Below the pieces are notes generated by a model. It did no database searches, was not told where the DNA came from, and saw nothing but the letters and a program-made list of their open reading frames with translations. 64,000 nucleotides of DNA. Source: Hyalella azteca. Taxonomy: Eukaryota; Arthropoda; Malacostraca; Amphipoda; Hyalellidae. The DNA lies in contig NW_025942349.1 in assembly GCF_000764305.2 (NCBI RefSeq), positions 1 to 64,000 of the forward strand, in the 5' to 3' direction. The translations under genes and the position numbers were made by a program. Below are positions 37,371-48,127 of this stretch, one piece after another (position 1 is the stretch's first letter; the number at the start of each line of letters is the position of its first letter).

Positions 37371-39355
37371 AACGTTATTTATCTGATACAACAGAGTCAA
37401 GTGGCGGTGAGTATAAAGAGAATATCGATCCTAAGGATGAAAACGTGAGCAGGGATTCAGCCAAAGACCATCCCTACCAACTGAGACGTCATCGGGCAGT
37501 GCGAGGAAACGAGAATATTAAGCAGCCTAATGGAACAGTCTCAAGAGTCAGACAGGCTCCTAATCCGTATTCCTACAAATATCTTGCGATGAATGAGACG
37601 GTGACACAGCGTTATGTAGCTCTTTGTGAAGTGTGCAGCAAGCCATACCGGTCGCGCAAGCTGGCGAGACACTTGAGAGATACCCACAAGAAGGATAACG
37701 CGACCGCTAAGGTCTTAGTGCAAAAAGCCCTGCAACACAAACGACTTGTACTGCTAACCGCGACTCCCATCAATGGCCGATCAATAGGCAAGTTTGTGCC
37801 GGAAGATGTTGTCGAAGAAATGAGACGCGATATGATGCGCGGCAGCAGCTCTGAATTCAATATGAAGCAACAAAAACAAAAGTCAAGGGACCAAAAAAGT
37901 CTTCGACATCAATCACCACAGCCTTTTCTCGCGGTAAACAACAAGCAAACCGATCGGCTCGCGAGAAGAAAGGGAAAAGCGTTGGCCTCGCAAGTGGCTA
38001 CCTCAAACAACTTGGCACAACTCAAAGAATCATTTCCAAAACTCAACGAGGTCTTGAACAACTTTCATGTATACCTGTTGCAAATTGCCAAGACAGCAAA
38101 AGGAAGGGAGTCGGCGAACAGGTCATTGAATGACATTCAGACAATAGTTTGGGACCATCTATCAGACACGGACAAGAGACATGGGAAACACATGGATATC
38201 CCTCAAGTCCTGCGAGTGCTGAACCAATTTTTGACTTCACACCGTCTGAAAAGTGCAGGAATCGCCACACCCGATACCTCGAAGAGGACCTTGATATCGG
38301 TCGCGATCTTTGTCTATCATATCCACCGTCTGGAGCTGATGAGCTATGCAAAGTATGACCGAAAACCTTACGTACATTCTGAAGAGCTCGTTCCACTTCC
38401 ACTTCAGGCGGCAAGTAAGCTCCATAATTCGCCCGCAATCGCGTCATGGCTGGCTAAGGTGAGGCAAGTAGCCCTGCTAAATAAAGAAGGCTTTGCTATT
38501 CCAGCACAACTGCTTGCTGTTGCACCCTCGAGAAGCAATGCAATGAATCTAGGAAACATTTTAATGACGATGATCGGAATCGAAACTGGTAGTCATTCCC
38601 TGGCGTTAACGACATTCAACATGGAATCCTTCCGGAAACCCCAAGCAATAACTAAAGAAGCCATCTGGTACAAAATCACCGGAGAAAAAATATGGTGCTA
38701 CATCCTGGTGAGCAAGAATTATGCCCGATTACTCCAGACATACGTGCATCTTTACCGGCCGTGGCTCACTCAGGACAAAGAAAATGCTGCTCCGGTGTTT
38801 GTTTCCCCCAGCTCCTCAACTACAGAGGCACAAGCTCTCTTACCTTCAACCGCCGACCAAATAGCCAGCAATGTTATCTGCAATATTGCCAAAATTCCAG
38901 GATGCACCGGATTCACTTTCCTGAAGTTCCGCTTGACCATCATAACGTACTCCCAGTGCTGTCCACATCTTACTGATGTTCAAAAGAATGATATAATGGA
39001 TGATTTAGGGCACTTTCCAAGTACTGTGGACAAACATTTAACAACCGCGAAACTCATAGCAACGACAGAAGAAGTATCAAAATTCATCCAGGGTCTTCTC
39101 AAAGAAACGGACCTGCTTGGAAATAAAATCTCGAGATTCGTAGCATCGGCTGGCGAAGTATCAGAATCCATCCAGGGTCTTCTCGAAGACTTTGACCAGC
39201 TTGAAAATCAGATCTCTGCCTCCGCAGTAAATTCAGTAGAATTATCAGAAATAATCCTGAGCTGTATTCAAACCGCCGAAGATGCAGCGACGAACCATGG
39301 CGCTGGCGAACTGTTCGCTTGGAGGATGATAAGGAGGATGAGGAACGAACGATGA
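37371..39355 (+). CDS. Terminal exon: C2H2 zinc finger plus tyrosine-recombinase-like domain lacking the catalytic Tyr
   Basis: Open for 661 codons from a phase-1 acceptor (ATTGACAG) to TGA; the longest ORF in the window. Residue numbers count from the in-frame TTG at 37355. A single C2H2 finger is C91, C94, H106, H111. Residues about 235-330 resemble the helical core-binding part of tyrosine recombinases (RSLNDIQTIVWDHL). Residues about 440-565 resemble the catalytic fold: a strand region (GEKIWCYILVSKNYARLL), then LKFRLTIIT with R526 at the HxxR-like arginine, then LGH at 551-553. In active relatives a Tyr follows this His by eight or nine residues; here those positions are H561 and L562. 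This combination is known from uncharacterised zinc-finger/Crypton-like integrase proteins of invertebrates. The C terminus has a 28-residue repeat. A domesticated DNA-binding protein is inferred; a recently dead transposon gene is the alternative, although the long intact frame and upstream exons argue against it. Codon and CpG content are richer than the surrounding introns. Confidence 0.7.
39071..39238 (+). repeat. Two tandem 84-bp coding repeats near the 3' end of the terminal exon
   Basis: GAAGTATCA...ATCCAGGGTCTTCTC recurs at 39071 and 39155. It encodes EVSKFIQGLLKETDLLGNKI and EVSESIQGLLEDFDQLENQI; a third, weaker copy follows (VELSEIILSCI). The Leu/Ile spacing suggests amphipathic helices. 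Confidence 0.7.
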
Positions 39356-39618
39356 ATAATTCTCTGTTGATGCTGAGGAGAGTAGTTTTATGTTGAATAG
39401 TAGTCAAAGAAATAAACTGTCGAAGAAATATCCCTACAAAACCAACAGTCGCCTCAAAAACACCACTGTCTCGATTATCTGGCGAATCATCAAATTCTAC
39501 CCTCTCACTAGACACGCCACAACCACCACAGCAACACCTGCTGATGGCCTGAGTTGTTTCATTAAGCTCTCAAAATTGCAAACTTGGCTGACCAAAAATT
39601 ACTGAATGAAGAACTGTC

Positions 39619-39750
39619 ATGTACTTCGAAAAAGCTGTCATTTTATATGATGACATCAAGAACATCAAAGAGAATCTTGAGGAGCGACGTAGACGCCAGT
39701 TGAAAGAGGATGACTGCTTCCTACTAGCTAGACTGCTAGAGTATGTATAA
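39619..39750 (+). CDS. Small ORF (43 aa) downstream of the zinc-finger gene
   Basis: ATG to TAA, beginning MYFEKAVILYDDIKNIKENL and continuing with an Arg-rich, helix-forming sequence ending in LLEYV. It lies about 260 bp after the stop of the large exon, in its probable 3' UTR or a further exon. Composition is charged and helical. No family is recognised, and chance occurrence cannot be excluded at this length. Confidence 0.25.
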   Translation: MYFEKAVILYDDIKNIKENLEERRRRQLKEDDCFLLARLLEYV

Positions 39751-40014
39751 ATGTATACTCTTAGTATATAAAGATTCCTAATTTCTCAATTGTCATCAAC
39801 CAATAAATAATTGTGTTTGGTAATGATTATATACGTTTAGTATGTATAGAGGCTGAATTTCATAAGTGCTAAGGTAGTGACTCGCTGCAACGAGGATGCT
39901 GTGGAAAGTGCCAAAGTATAAAATTACTTACAAGGAAGCAGAAAGAAAAAGGCTGTAGAAATGAAGATTTTTATTATATTTCCACGGAAATGAGATTAAT
40001 ATTTCCAATTTATA

Positions 40015-40385
40015 TAAGCTTCTGTGTTTATGGTCTTGTTTTCAATGGAAATTTTGAAATTTTTTTTGCAATTGTTCAGTTGTGTGAACTCAACAGTCCA
40101 TTGTACTCTGAAGTTTGACTAATGTATTCTGATTGATTATAGTTTAGTTGTAAAGTATAGTGCAGTTCTCGTTTTGAATGGAAATGTTTGGGAAAAAAAT
40201 TTCCTGCAATCGTTTAGTTGTGTGTAGTCAACATCTCTCTTTATTGTCAAGTTTGATGTATGGATATACTTTGATTTTTAATAGTTAGTAGTAGGTACGG
40301 TTCTTGTTTTGAATGGAAATTTTTCTTACTATTGTTTAGTTGTGTGTACTCAATATCTCTGTATCGTCAAGTTAGGTGAATATTT
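40015..40385. repeat. Three diverged tandem units of about 135 bp
   Basis: The word CTTGTTTT(C/G)AATGGAAAT followed by TTCAGTTGTGTG(A/T)ACTCAA recurs three times at roughly 135-bp spacing. It probably lies in the 3' flank of the zinc-finger gene. No coding potential. Confidence 0.6.
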
Positions 40386-40726
40386 TCTTTATTTGTTTGA
40401 TAAATATTTTTTGATGGATTAATGAATATTTATTTTTTGTTTAATGAATATGTTCTGTTTCATTAATGATTGTATTCTATTTCATCAAGTAAACATTTAA
40501 TTTGCCAATCCTATCAATTCCCATATCTCAAAACAGTATAGGATGCTGAAGAAATAATAACAACAGTATATATATATATATATAGCTTGATAATAACAGT
40601 GTAGCATAACACTACACGCAACATAGCATAACATATAAGAGTATAGCAAGCTGATTATAAAATATTCATGAAAAATAATCATTCGTAACAGCTGGCAGCT
40701 GTGGCAAACTACTTTATTTAGAATAG

Positions 40727-41083
40727 AAGTGTCGGCACTGAAGAAATAGGCCCATGGCCTGTTGCCGATTCTTGAACTTTTCGTGACTTGATTCACAAGG
40801 GATCCGGCCTTTGGAACCCGATCTTTCCATAGCTGACGATTGATTGAGATAGCTGCTAGACTTATTGCCTGGTCCGTAATTTGCTAGGATATTTAAGACT
40901 GAACATATGCTCCTGCATAGCTTCATCTAGTCTGTTCTTGAAGATGTTCATACTCGGAGCGTCAACGATGCTATCAGGGAGGCTGTTCCACATGTCGGTG
41001 ACTCGAAGCGAGAAGAAATGTTGTCGCATGGATGTGTTACAACGCAGTTTTTTTAGTTTAAAGCCATGGCCCCTGGTGTTCAT
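40727..41083 (-). mobile_element. LINE 3' end (RT C terminus and 3' UTR)
   Basis: Encodes RGHGFKLKKLRCNTSMRQHF, then FSLRVTDMWNSLPDSIVDAP and SMNIFKNRLDEAMQEHMF. This is the cleanest copy of the RxHFFS family. The 3' UTR ends with the CAAGAATCGGCAACAGGCC and GCCGACACTTCTATT motifs. Confidence 0.85.
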
Positions 41084-41099
41084 TCTAAAAGTTCATCAA

Positions 41100-41720
41100 A
41101 AAATCAATAGTGTATGAGAATTTTTATTAAAACAAGTCTCGCTCTTTGATTGTGATGTGAATTGATAAAAGTAAAGTTTAAAATTCATCCAGCTATAATT
41201 TCCTGATGAACGCCAGGGTTGCTTGTTACAATAATCGTCGAAAATGGCATTTGTACCGAAAATTCAGGTGATAAAAGTTATGTTCCGTCAACTTAGATGA
41301 ATTATAATCAAAATCGATGAAAGGAATTAGAACTTGGTTTGACATGAAATTGTTTCGAAATCTATTGAAATTGTGACTAACATAAATGCAATTTAGAAAT
41401 GTAATCATTTTCGTTCAATATTATATTATTTTTATGATTTTATATTATATTATTATATTATTTTATTTTTAAAATATTATTTTTTAGAAACGAAAAATAA
41501 ATATCCCTCACAGTCTATGGTGAACGATGGTTTTTCACCAATTCACACTAATCTTTAAAACTTGCGCAAAGTTACTCTTTATCAATCTTATCTGCCCTAA
41601 TTCTCAGCATATCAGACGGCAGCAAGTTGGTCTTGTAAACAGCTACTGGCCGTCTCTCCACTTCCCCTGAAGTAGCCAGTAACCTTCAACACGTGGCCAG
41701 TTGCCCGATTATTAGTGGCG
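41100..41720. other. AT-rich stretch
   Basis: Includes a TATTATAT low-complexity run (41420-41490). No gene recognised. Confidence 0.5.
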
Positions 41721-41797
41721 GTTAGTACTGGCCACTTATAGTGGCTAGTACTGGCCACTTATAGTGGCTAGTACTGGCCACTTATAGTGGCTAGTAC
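41721..41797. repeat. 23-bp tandem repeat cut by an adapter
   Basis: Unit GTTAGTACTGGCCACTTATA+GTG / GCTAGTACTGG..., three copies and a partial; the partial ends exactly at the Tn5 junction. Confidence 0.9.
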
Positions 41798-41835
41798 CTG
41801 TCTCTTATACACATCTAGATGTGTATAAGAGACAG
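41798..41835. other. Tn5 mosaic-end (Nextera) junction: library artefact
   Basis: CTGTCTCTTATACACATCT followed directly by its reverse complement: two 19-bp Tn5 mosaic ends head to head, exactly the circularisation junction of Nextera mate-pair libraries. It interrupts a 23-bp tandem repeat array. This is not native DNA. Confidence 0.98.
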
Positions 41836-43899
41836 GGCTCGCAATTAGTGCATACAGATTGTAACCTTGGAATACAGGAACATTGGAACAGATATAGTGA
41901 AACGCATGTTTGCACAGGATAGCATAATCTCCACTTTTATACAAGTGAAAATGAAAACCTGGATATAAGTTTTATTTATAATTTTCTTGTTTGTTAATGC
42001 AAAAAAATATTTCATTGCCACGGGAGTATCACAAACACTCGTGGATAAAAAAACACTATTAAGTCTCCTTTTAATATATACTTAATCTATCCGTACTCTG
42101 CACATACAGAAATGCATATGGCCAGAACACACATTAATCATAAAATCATTAATTCTACATATGGTCGGCAACGACTTATGGGGGCACTTAGGAGAATTTA
42201 TACTGTGTTTTCTACTAATTCAAAACGTAGTCACAAAACCATACGTCTTCAAGTTAAACACATCAAGTTAAGTTGCTACGTACGCCGGGTGAATATGATA
42301 CGTACAGCAGGTTGAGCCATGGTTGAACTATATAAGGTTGACTCACGAGGAATTCAGTCTTTCAGTTCAGCTTTCTTGTTACGTCTCTGAGATCGAGAAA
42401 CGTAAACAAACCCGTCATTCCCATGACGGATTGGTTGACTGGTTTGATCGCATTTCGGTGATTGGTTAATGCCAGTGACGTCACTGAAATCAGTGACGTC
42501 ACTGGAGAACAACGAACTACATCCGCTAAAACTAGCTTCTCATAGGTCAACCTTATACTAGTTCAACCATGAGGTTGACCTGCCTCGTACGCCAGGTTGA
42601 GCTATTACGTACACCAGGTTAAGCTGCTAGCAAGATTTCAGCGACAAAATACGACCCAAAAAACGAGGACCCAGTATCGTCAACAAATGCGTTGGCCGTG
42701 AGCGCAGCAAGACGACAGCCGCTCGATTAAACGGGTTGGTAATAAGCTCGCTCCCGGCCATCTGGCGGTTGAGTAGGATTATACCGCCTTGTTTTAGGGG
42801 TATAATAACAGCCGCCATATGAGTGGGGTATGTTGTGTTTCAACATAAAAATACCAAACTAAAGGAATTAATCCATAAGCAGTAAAAGTCAGAAGAAATT
42901 GATAATGATGCACAAACGAGACTTGTTCTGGAAATGCACCACATACAAAGAAGTAATCACTTATCTTTAAACTTACGACATCACCATTTTAGAGCTAGTT
43001 AAGCATCAATTAATATTATTCGCTAAAATCCGCCAACAGGAACCTAAAACAAATGCTTACACAAAAGAGATGTGAAATTCACTGAACTGAAGCCATCACG
43101 AGTTTTCTAGATGAGCTTTTCTTTTCTCTCTCACTATATCAACGTCTTCAAGCCCCTAGGAGGGCTTCAAGAAAAATGGTTGCCGATATTCAATGTCGCA
43201 GCATTCAGGCACCAACAAGCGATAGGCTTCGTCGTTCTCTTTCATATCCACGCCGCCCCAAGCGACTGCCGCCTTCAAGGGACATTGAACAGCTGAGCCC
43301 CTCTTCCTTGGCGGCGGTGGGTGCCTTGGCTTATGTATATTGCTCGACTCTAAAACATCGTTTCTCAGTTTTTTCCCCATTTCTTTTGGAGAATTGCACT
43401 TAGCACTGAAACTTCACAACTATTACTAGTACATTAACTCAAAAGTTGCCAGTCTTGTAACACTAGTAGTTATTATCTAGGAACATAAATTATGTAAGAG
43501 TGAAAAGAAACCTGTGCTTGAAGAAAACTCAGTGAGCCAAAAAAAAAAACACTGGTAAAAATTTTTCTGAGAGCAATTTGTCTTTAAAAATAATATATAC
43601 TTTGAGGGTTTGATCTTTCTTCATTACCAGCCTTATTTTGCCGAGTTTATCAAGATTAGAGTCTATTTAATGACCTAAATCATCAACTGGTTGCATGGTA
43701 AAACGGACAAAAGTTTATGTACTTGGCTCCTCTCATTTCACACACTCGACTGCAGGCTTTTAGTAATGAGTAATATTTTTAAAACTAGTTTTATGGAATC
43801 TTGAGTTGATTTAAACCAAAAATAGCATCAAACAGGAGGTTTTAGTTAAAAAAAAAACATACTGTGTCTATATATAATTATAAAAAAAATTTCTTCTTG
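41836..43899. other. CpG-rich segment between artefact junctions
   Basis: No recognised gene; the ORF pair at 43111-43403 lacks motifs. The origin of the segment relative to the flanks is uncertain because of the adapters at each end. Confidence 0.5.
42296..42600. mobile_element. Foldback element with paired TGACGTCA palindromes
   Basis: Imperfect inverted arms: GCAGGTTGAGCCATGGTTGA at about 42307 and the inverse of TTCAACCATGAGGTTGACC at about 42560. The centre has TGACGTCA at 42476-42483 and 42494-42501 inside CAGTGACGTCACTG repeats. Confidence 0.55.
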
Positions 43900-43900
43900 N
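43900..43900. other. Single ambiguous base / collapsed gap
   Basis: The only N in the window. It lies 117 bp before an adapter junction and immediately before a LINE fragment, so it probably marks a scaffolding or gap-filling point. Confidence 0.8.
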
Positions 43901-43904
43901 GCAT

Positions 43905-44016
43905 ACAAGTATACTCATGGTTTGTACAAGGTCCCAGAAGGATTACTAGAATTTGAAACAAGAACAACACCTGGGGCCACAGCTATAAACTAAAAAACTG
44001 TGGTGCAACTCATGCC
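43905..44016 (+). mobile_element. LINE reverse-transcriptase C-terminal fragment
   Basis: Encodes YKYTHGLYKVPEGLLEFETR, matching the minus-strand fragment at 8960-9180. It is confined between the N and the Tn5 junction, so its position is doubtful. Confidence 0.7.
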
Positions 44017-44054
44017 CTGTCTCTTATACACATCTAGATGTGTATAAGAGACAG
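44017..44054. other. Second Tn5 mosaic-end (Nextera) junction: library artefact
   Basis: The same perfect 38-bp mosaic-end palindrome. To its left is a short LINE fragment that follows an N at 43900; to its right an open exon begins. The flanks are likely from different genomic positions. Confidence 0.98.
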
Positions 44055-44290
44055 GCATTATTGTGCTGCTTTAGTCCACCCTCTGAACTAGAGATGCAAT
44101 CAGAGCAGCGGCGAGGTCCTGAAGCAGGATGTTCCAGATCAAGGTGCTGCTGCAGTAGGCCTGCACCTGCAGGCACCAATCCATGCTGGGAACATCCAAG
44201 CCCGATGTGTTGCTTCGAGCTGGACGCCCCAGAGACATCAGCGCCGCCAGCAGCAGCTCCTGATGCCAGTGCTGAGCCACCTTCGCCAAA
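44055..44290 (-). CDS. Gly/Ala/Ser-rich exon truncated by an adapter junction
   Basis: Acceptor TATCATTAG, phase 0. It reads FGEGGSALASGAAAGGADVS, then GASSSKQHIGLGCSQHGLVP and continues open through CSDCISSSEGGLKQHNNA. It is still open when it meets the Tn5 adapter at 44054. CSDC...LKQH could be the beginning of a C2H2-type finger, two residues shorter than canonical. The true continuation of this exon is lost at the assembly junction. Confidence 0.5.
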
Positions 44291-44299
44291 CTAATGATA

Positions 44300-45025
44300 A
44301 AAATACAGAGTAAAACCATCTACCATATTAATAACAGGCACATTAAACTGTGGACTTACCACATTATAAGACATATGTTACAAATTTTGGGATTTTTACC
44401 CCATCTTTTGTGGTTCCTGCAAGGATTGCTCAGCATTAATACTTTGTCTGAGCAAATAAGTTAGTAACAATTACTTGGTCTCAACTTGAATTTCTGCTTG
44501 AACACAACCCATATATACTATGCCTAACCTTTGATGCAATATTCATTTTCATCCCCCAACACAAAACCACAACAGCAAAAGCTCAGAGTTGAACAACATA
44601 CTAAAATTCATCTCAGAACATTGTGTGGGCAAAACAAGGTCTAACTACACCAAGGAATACATACCTACTAAACTATTTGTTGTTCCATAATTGACTACAC
44701 CTGCCCAATCTGAGACATGATCACTTTACCATCAACCAACATCACTCGGCTTCAAGCATTTCAAAATGCCACACAACACACATTAACTGGTTGCTACAAC
44801 ACAATATTATCATTTTGATTGTAAAATGCAATGTTTCCTACTTACAGCAATTTTCTCATCAATAACAGTCCTGCCATCAAGTCACATGAAATAACCACCA
44901 ACCCTGCAACATGAAACACAGTCTATAAACTAAATACATCAATGAAATTCAGCCAGTACTACCAATCAACATTACCAGTGTTACCCTTAAAACATCCAGC
45001 AACAGGCACCACACCAAAAACATTA
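44300..45025. other. CpG-poor intron-like DNA
   Basis: Probably intronic or flanking to the minus-strand gene. Only four CpG were counted in 44401-45360. Confidence 0.45.
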
Positions 45026-45340
45026 ACCAGAGCTACAATGGATAGAGACAGTCTCTTGCACCAGCAGCCCAAGTTCAAGTCCTACTCAGGACAAGTTCTT
45101 TTGGGGAGCTCAGCTCTTAGCTAACTCTGCCGTTCATCCAATTATGGTTGATAAATGTTGACCTGGCTTGCCCAGGGTATTTTGTTGTGCAAATGGTTTT
45201 TGCAGATCAGCGGGCCACTGATGGTTGTTAACTGCCTGTGGCCTTAGTGCCCTGAAAAACTGACCTAGCACTTTTGCTAAACTAGTTGCCAATACCAGGA
45301 TGGGCTATTACATCAACAATGCCATTGACTCATACCATGC
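45026..45340 (+). mobile_element. tRNA-derived SINE (second family, copy 2)
   Basis: Diverged copy of 30826-31143: AGTTCAAGTCC B box, TTATGGTTGATAAATG, GAAAAACTGACCTAGCAC and CCAATACCAGGATGGGC in the same order. Inserted within an intron of the minus-strand gene. Confidence 0.8.
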
Positions 45341-46531
45341 ACCGATAATTCCCAGAGGCTTGCTTCCTTTACTCTGAACAATGAACAAATCAGAGCTTTC
45401 AATCCCAGATCTACATGACAGAAGCTGGCACAGCTTCGTTCTGATCACTGCATTCTCCGAAGCAATTATAAAAACAAAATCAACAACATTTTCAACACAT
45501 TCAGCTACGGCCAACTCGTTGAAGAGACCCAGCTCCGGTTATGGATTGCCTTCAGCCTTCCCAGGTGTAGGGAATCAGTTGTTATGACAAAATAGCGGGT
45601 ATCCTGACATTATGGTAGCAACTGTATTGCAGACCCGATCTTACTAGGGACTAGTTATTACATGCATTAAGGTTGTTGACTCTAAGCTCCATCCTTGTTG
45701 GACAGCTGATTTATATCTTATGTGTACATACTGATTGCTATTACTTTAATCAAGTACAATGTCAGTGCGTAAGCTGTCTCCTATGAATTTGTTACAGGTA
45801 GCTGACGAGGAAAACCAACCAGGAAGTATAACACATGGACCAAGGCCAAAATAACAACAACCCTACTGTTTTATATAATAAAAAATATTTTCAGAATTAC
45901 TGGGCTAAACATAATCTTTATATTTTGACATAGAGATTGGATTTCATTTCCTTAATTCTCAATATTATATGAATATTTCAGTTTCTTCTTTGCTGGTAAT
46001 TGAAGGCCATGTGAAGAAATACTCTTTCTGCTATATGTATGAGAACTTGATTCACCCAAGCAGACTATAGACAACTTCAGAATAGAAAACTAATATTGTG
46101 AACCCAAGCAATATAGTATCTTTGTCCCAAGCTGTGCAGTGTTGATTATTACCAATTTTATCCTTCCCTGGATGTGATCTCGGATGTGAAGATGTTACAC
46201 TTAATGTAATAGGTTCAGGTGCATTTCCTTGTCTTCATACACTGCAAGAACTAGATATATTGTTCAAAGATTTGATCCTTGCTTAGAAGAAATCAATAAT
46301 AGGGCTATCTATTTCTTTGATCGAAAATCATTAGATTTCACTAGCAGAATTAAATTCGTGAGGAAAATGACATCAGTTTCCATTTTCACTATCAAAATAT
46401 ATTAGGTTAACTATTTTATACTTAAATACCAACAATAAAACAAAAAATTGATAATTCCAAAAGATCAGGAAAAAATCTGTTGCATAGTTTAACCTAGGAA
46501 AAGCTGAACCTGCATCTTTAAATATAAATAC
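45341..46531. other. Intron-like DNA
   Basis: Nothing supported between two exons of the minus-strand gene. Confidence 0.4.
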
Positions 46532-46698
46532 CTGATTTAACAACAGAGCAGAAATGTTCTGTGAGGAGTTTGGGAGGGCATCACGACCCTCAACTTGAGC
46601 TTCCGTCTTGCACGGCACACAAGATGAGGGTGCAGGTGCTGGGCTTAGATGTTCAGTCGAACAAGACTGGAGAGAAATGGAGGACAATGTTGATGTGG
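46532..46698 (-). CDS. Ser/Pro-rich exon of the same minus-strand gene
   Basis: Acceptor CACTGCAG and donor AAATCAG|GTATTT. It reads ATSTLSSISLQSCSTEHLSP, then APAPSSCVPCKTEAQVEGRD and ALPNSSQNISALLLNQ. It leaves in phase 0, compatible with the exon at 44290. Its acceptor and first bases are repeated in an adjacent tandem array. Confidence 0.5.
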
Positions 46699-47027
46699 CT
46701 GCAGTGATGTGTGCATTTTACAAGGTAAGATATGGTATGGGACTCTTGTGACATTCTAGGGAGAAGTGGAGGACAATGTTGATGTGGCTGCAGTCATGTG
46801 TGCATTTTACAAGGAAAGATATGGTATGTGACTCTTGTGACATTCTGGGGAGAAGTGGAGGACAATGTTGATGTGGCTGCAGTGATGTGTGCATTTTACA
46901 AGGAAAGATATGGTATGGGACTCTTGTGACATTCTGGGGAGAAGTTGAGGCCTATGTCGATGTGGCTGGCATTTACCGGTATGTGTGCATTTCATAAGAA
47001 ATGATATAATATAGAACTCCTCGTAGA
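46671..47027. repeat. Four tandem 89-bp copies spanning a splice acceptor
   Basis: Units begin GGAGAAGTGGAGGACAATG and contain GTGGCTGCAGT(G/C)ATGTGTGC. On the minus strand each of the first three contains the intron end and the CACTGCAG or GACTGCAG acceptor plus about 30 bases of the exon at 46532-46698. The fourth copy is diverged and has lost the acceptor. Confidence 0.75.
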
Positions 47028-47752
47028 ATTCTCTGCAAGTTCCTAATTTCTTAAAAGTACATCACAAATTACCTTCCATAAAATTACTTCTTTTATAAAT
47101 GCTTCATAATTCAAATATTGCACTTGCCAGTTTTCAAAATAAAATGGATAAATAACATAAGTGGAAATTTCAGAAGCAAGTGTACCCTTTTAGTAAGTTT
47201 TTGTTGAATTAAAATTGGCATTAATAAATGTTGGAAGCACTTATTTTTTCACATTGCATTACTTCTGTTAAAACTTACATCACTTCACATGAATATTCTC
47301 CAGTTCTATTCTATGGAATTCTGTGCTTCAATCAAATTTATTCATTGAGAAAAGAGAAAAATTTGAAGAAAATTTGACAGTATTATATGGTTTGTGCAAA
47401 TAGTTGCAGGAACCATCTATTCATGTATAATCACATTATCATTAGTATTTGACTGTAGAAAACTATGGGAAAAATATTTTAGTTTGGCTTTAGCATGGCA
47501 AACTTGATGAGAGTTATCATAAATCAAATTTCCCATAACTTCTAACCAATTATTTGATCAAGATGAGGGTGCTTAATACCTAGTTATCATTGATTAATAT
47601 TCCAGCCTTGATACTTAATTAAGATTTGTGTTCTGATGCCTGAATTGTAGATTTGATTACGGAAATACTATTCTGCCAATTTTTTCATGAAAATCTATTC
47701 AGTAATTTCACATGCTTTGACCAAAATTTATAAGCATATCAGCTCCACCTAC
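47028..47752. other. Intron-like DNA
   Basis: Phase disagreement between the flanking exons suggests that an unrecognised exon may lie here; none could be identified. Confidence 0.4.
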
Positions 47753-47874
47753 CTCACTTCCATATAAAAATGGTTCCTCCTTGATAGAAACTTCTTCAGT
47801 TTCATCCTCAAGCTCCTTCTTAATGGAATTAACAGAAGCTTTGACAACTTGTGGAGAGTCGTCATGTTCCAAGG
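47753..47874 (-). CDS. Exon with clustered sumoylation motifs
   Basis: Acceptor ATTTTACAG and donor GAG|GTAGGT. It enters in phase 1, completing GCC with the previous exon, and leaves in phase 0. It reads ALEHDDSPQVVKASVNSIKK, then ELEDETEEVSIKEEPFLYGSE. IKKE and IKEE are strong psi-K-x-E sites. Such acidic segments are common N-terminal to zinc fingers in arthropod transcription factors. The exit phase does not fit the next recognised exon, so one exon is probably missing in 46.7-47.75 kb. Confidence 0.6.
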
Positions 47875-48127
47875 CTGTAAAATAAGTGCATTGGTGCGCT
47901 GGTACCACTGGGTAAGGAGCAAGTTATCTCACAATGAATTTAGACAAAATGTTAATATCACTCAGAAGAAAGTGATCCCCTTATTGCCACACAATGTTAT
48001 CAAATTTTATATTTAGGCTCTCATGAAAGAATAACAGATGAAAATTAAATCAGATAAATTCACATAGCTCCAGTTCCTCCTTGGCACAATAGAAACTGAT
48101 AAGTGAGGCACATGGAATCTGGCTTAC

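Noticed and set aside
38043..38447. Minus-strand ORFs inside the zinc-finger exon
   Set aside because: Shadows of the long plus-strand coding exon.
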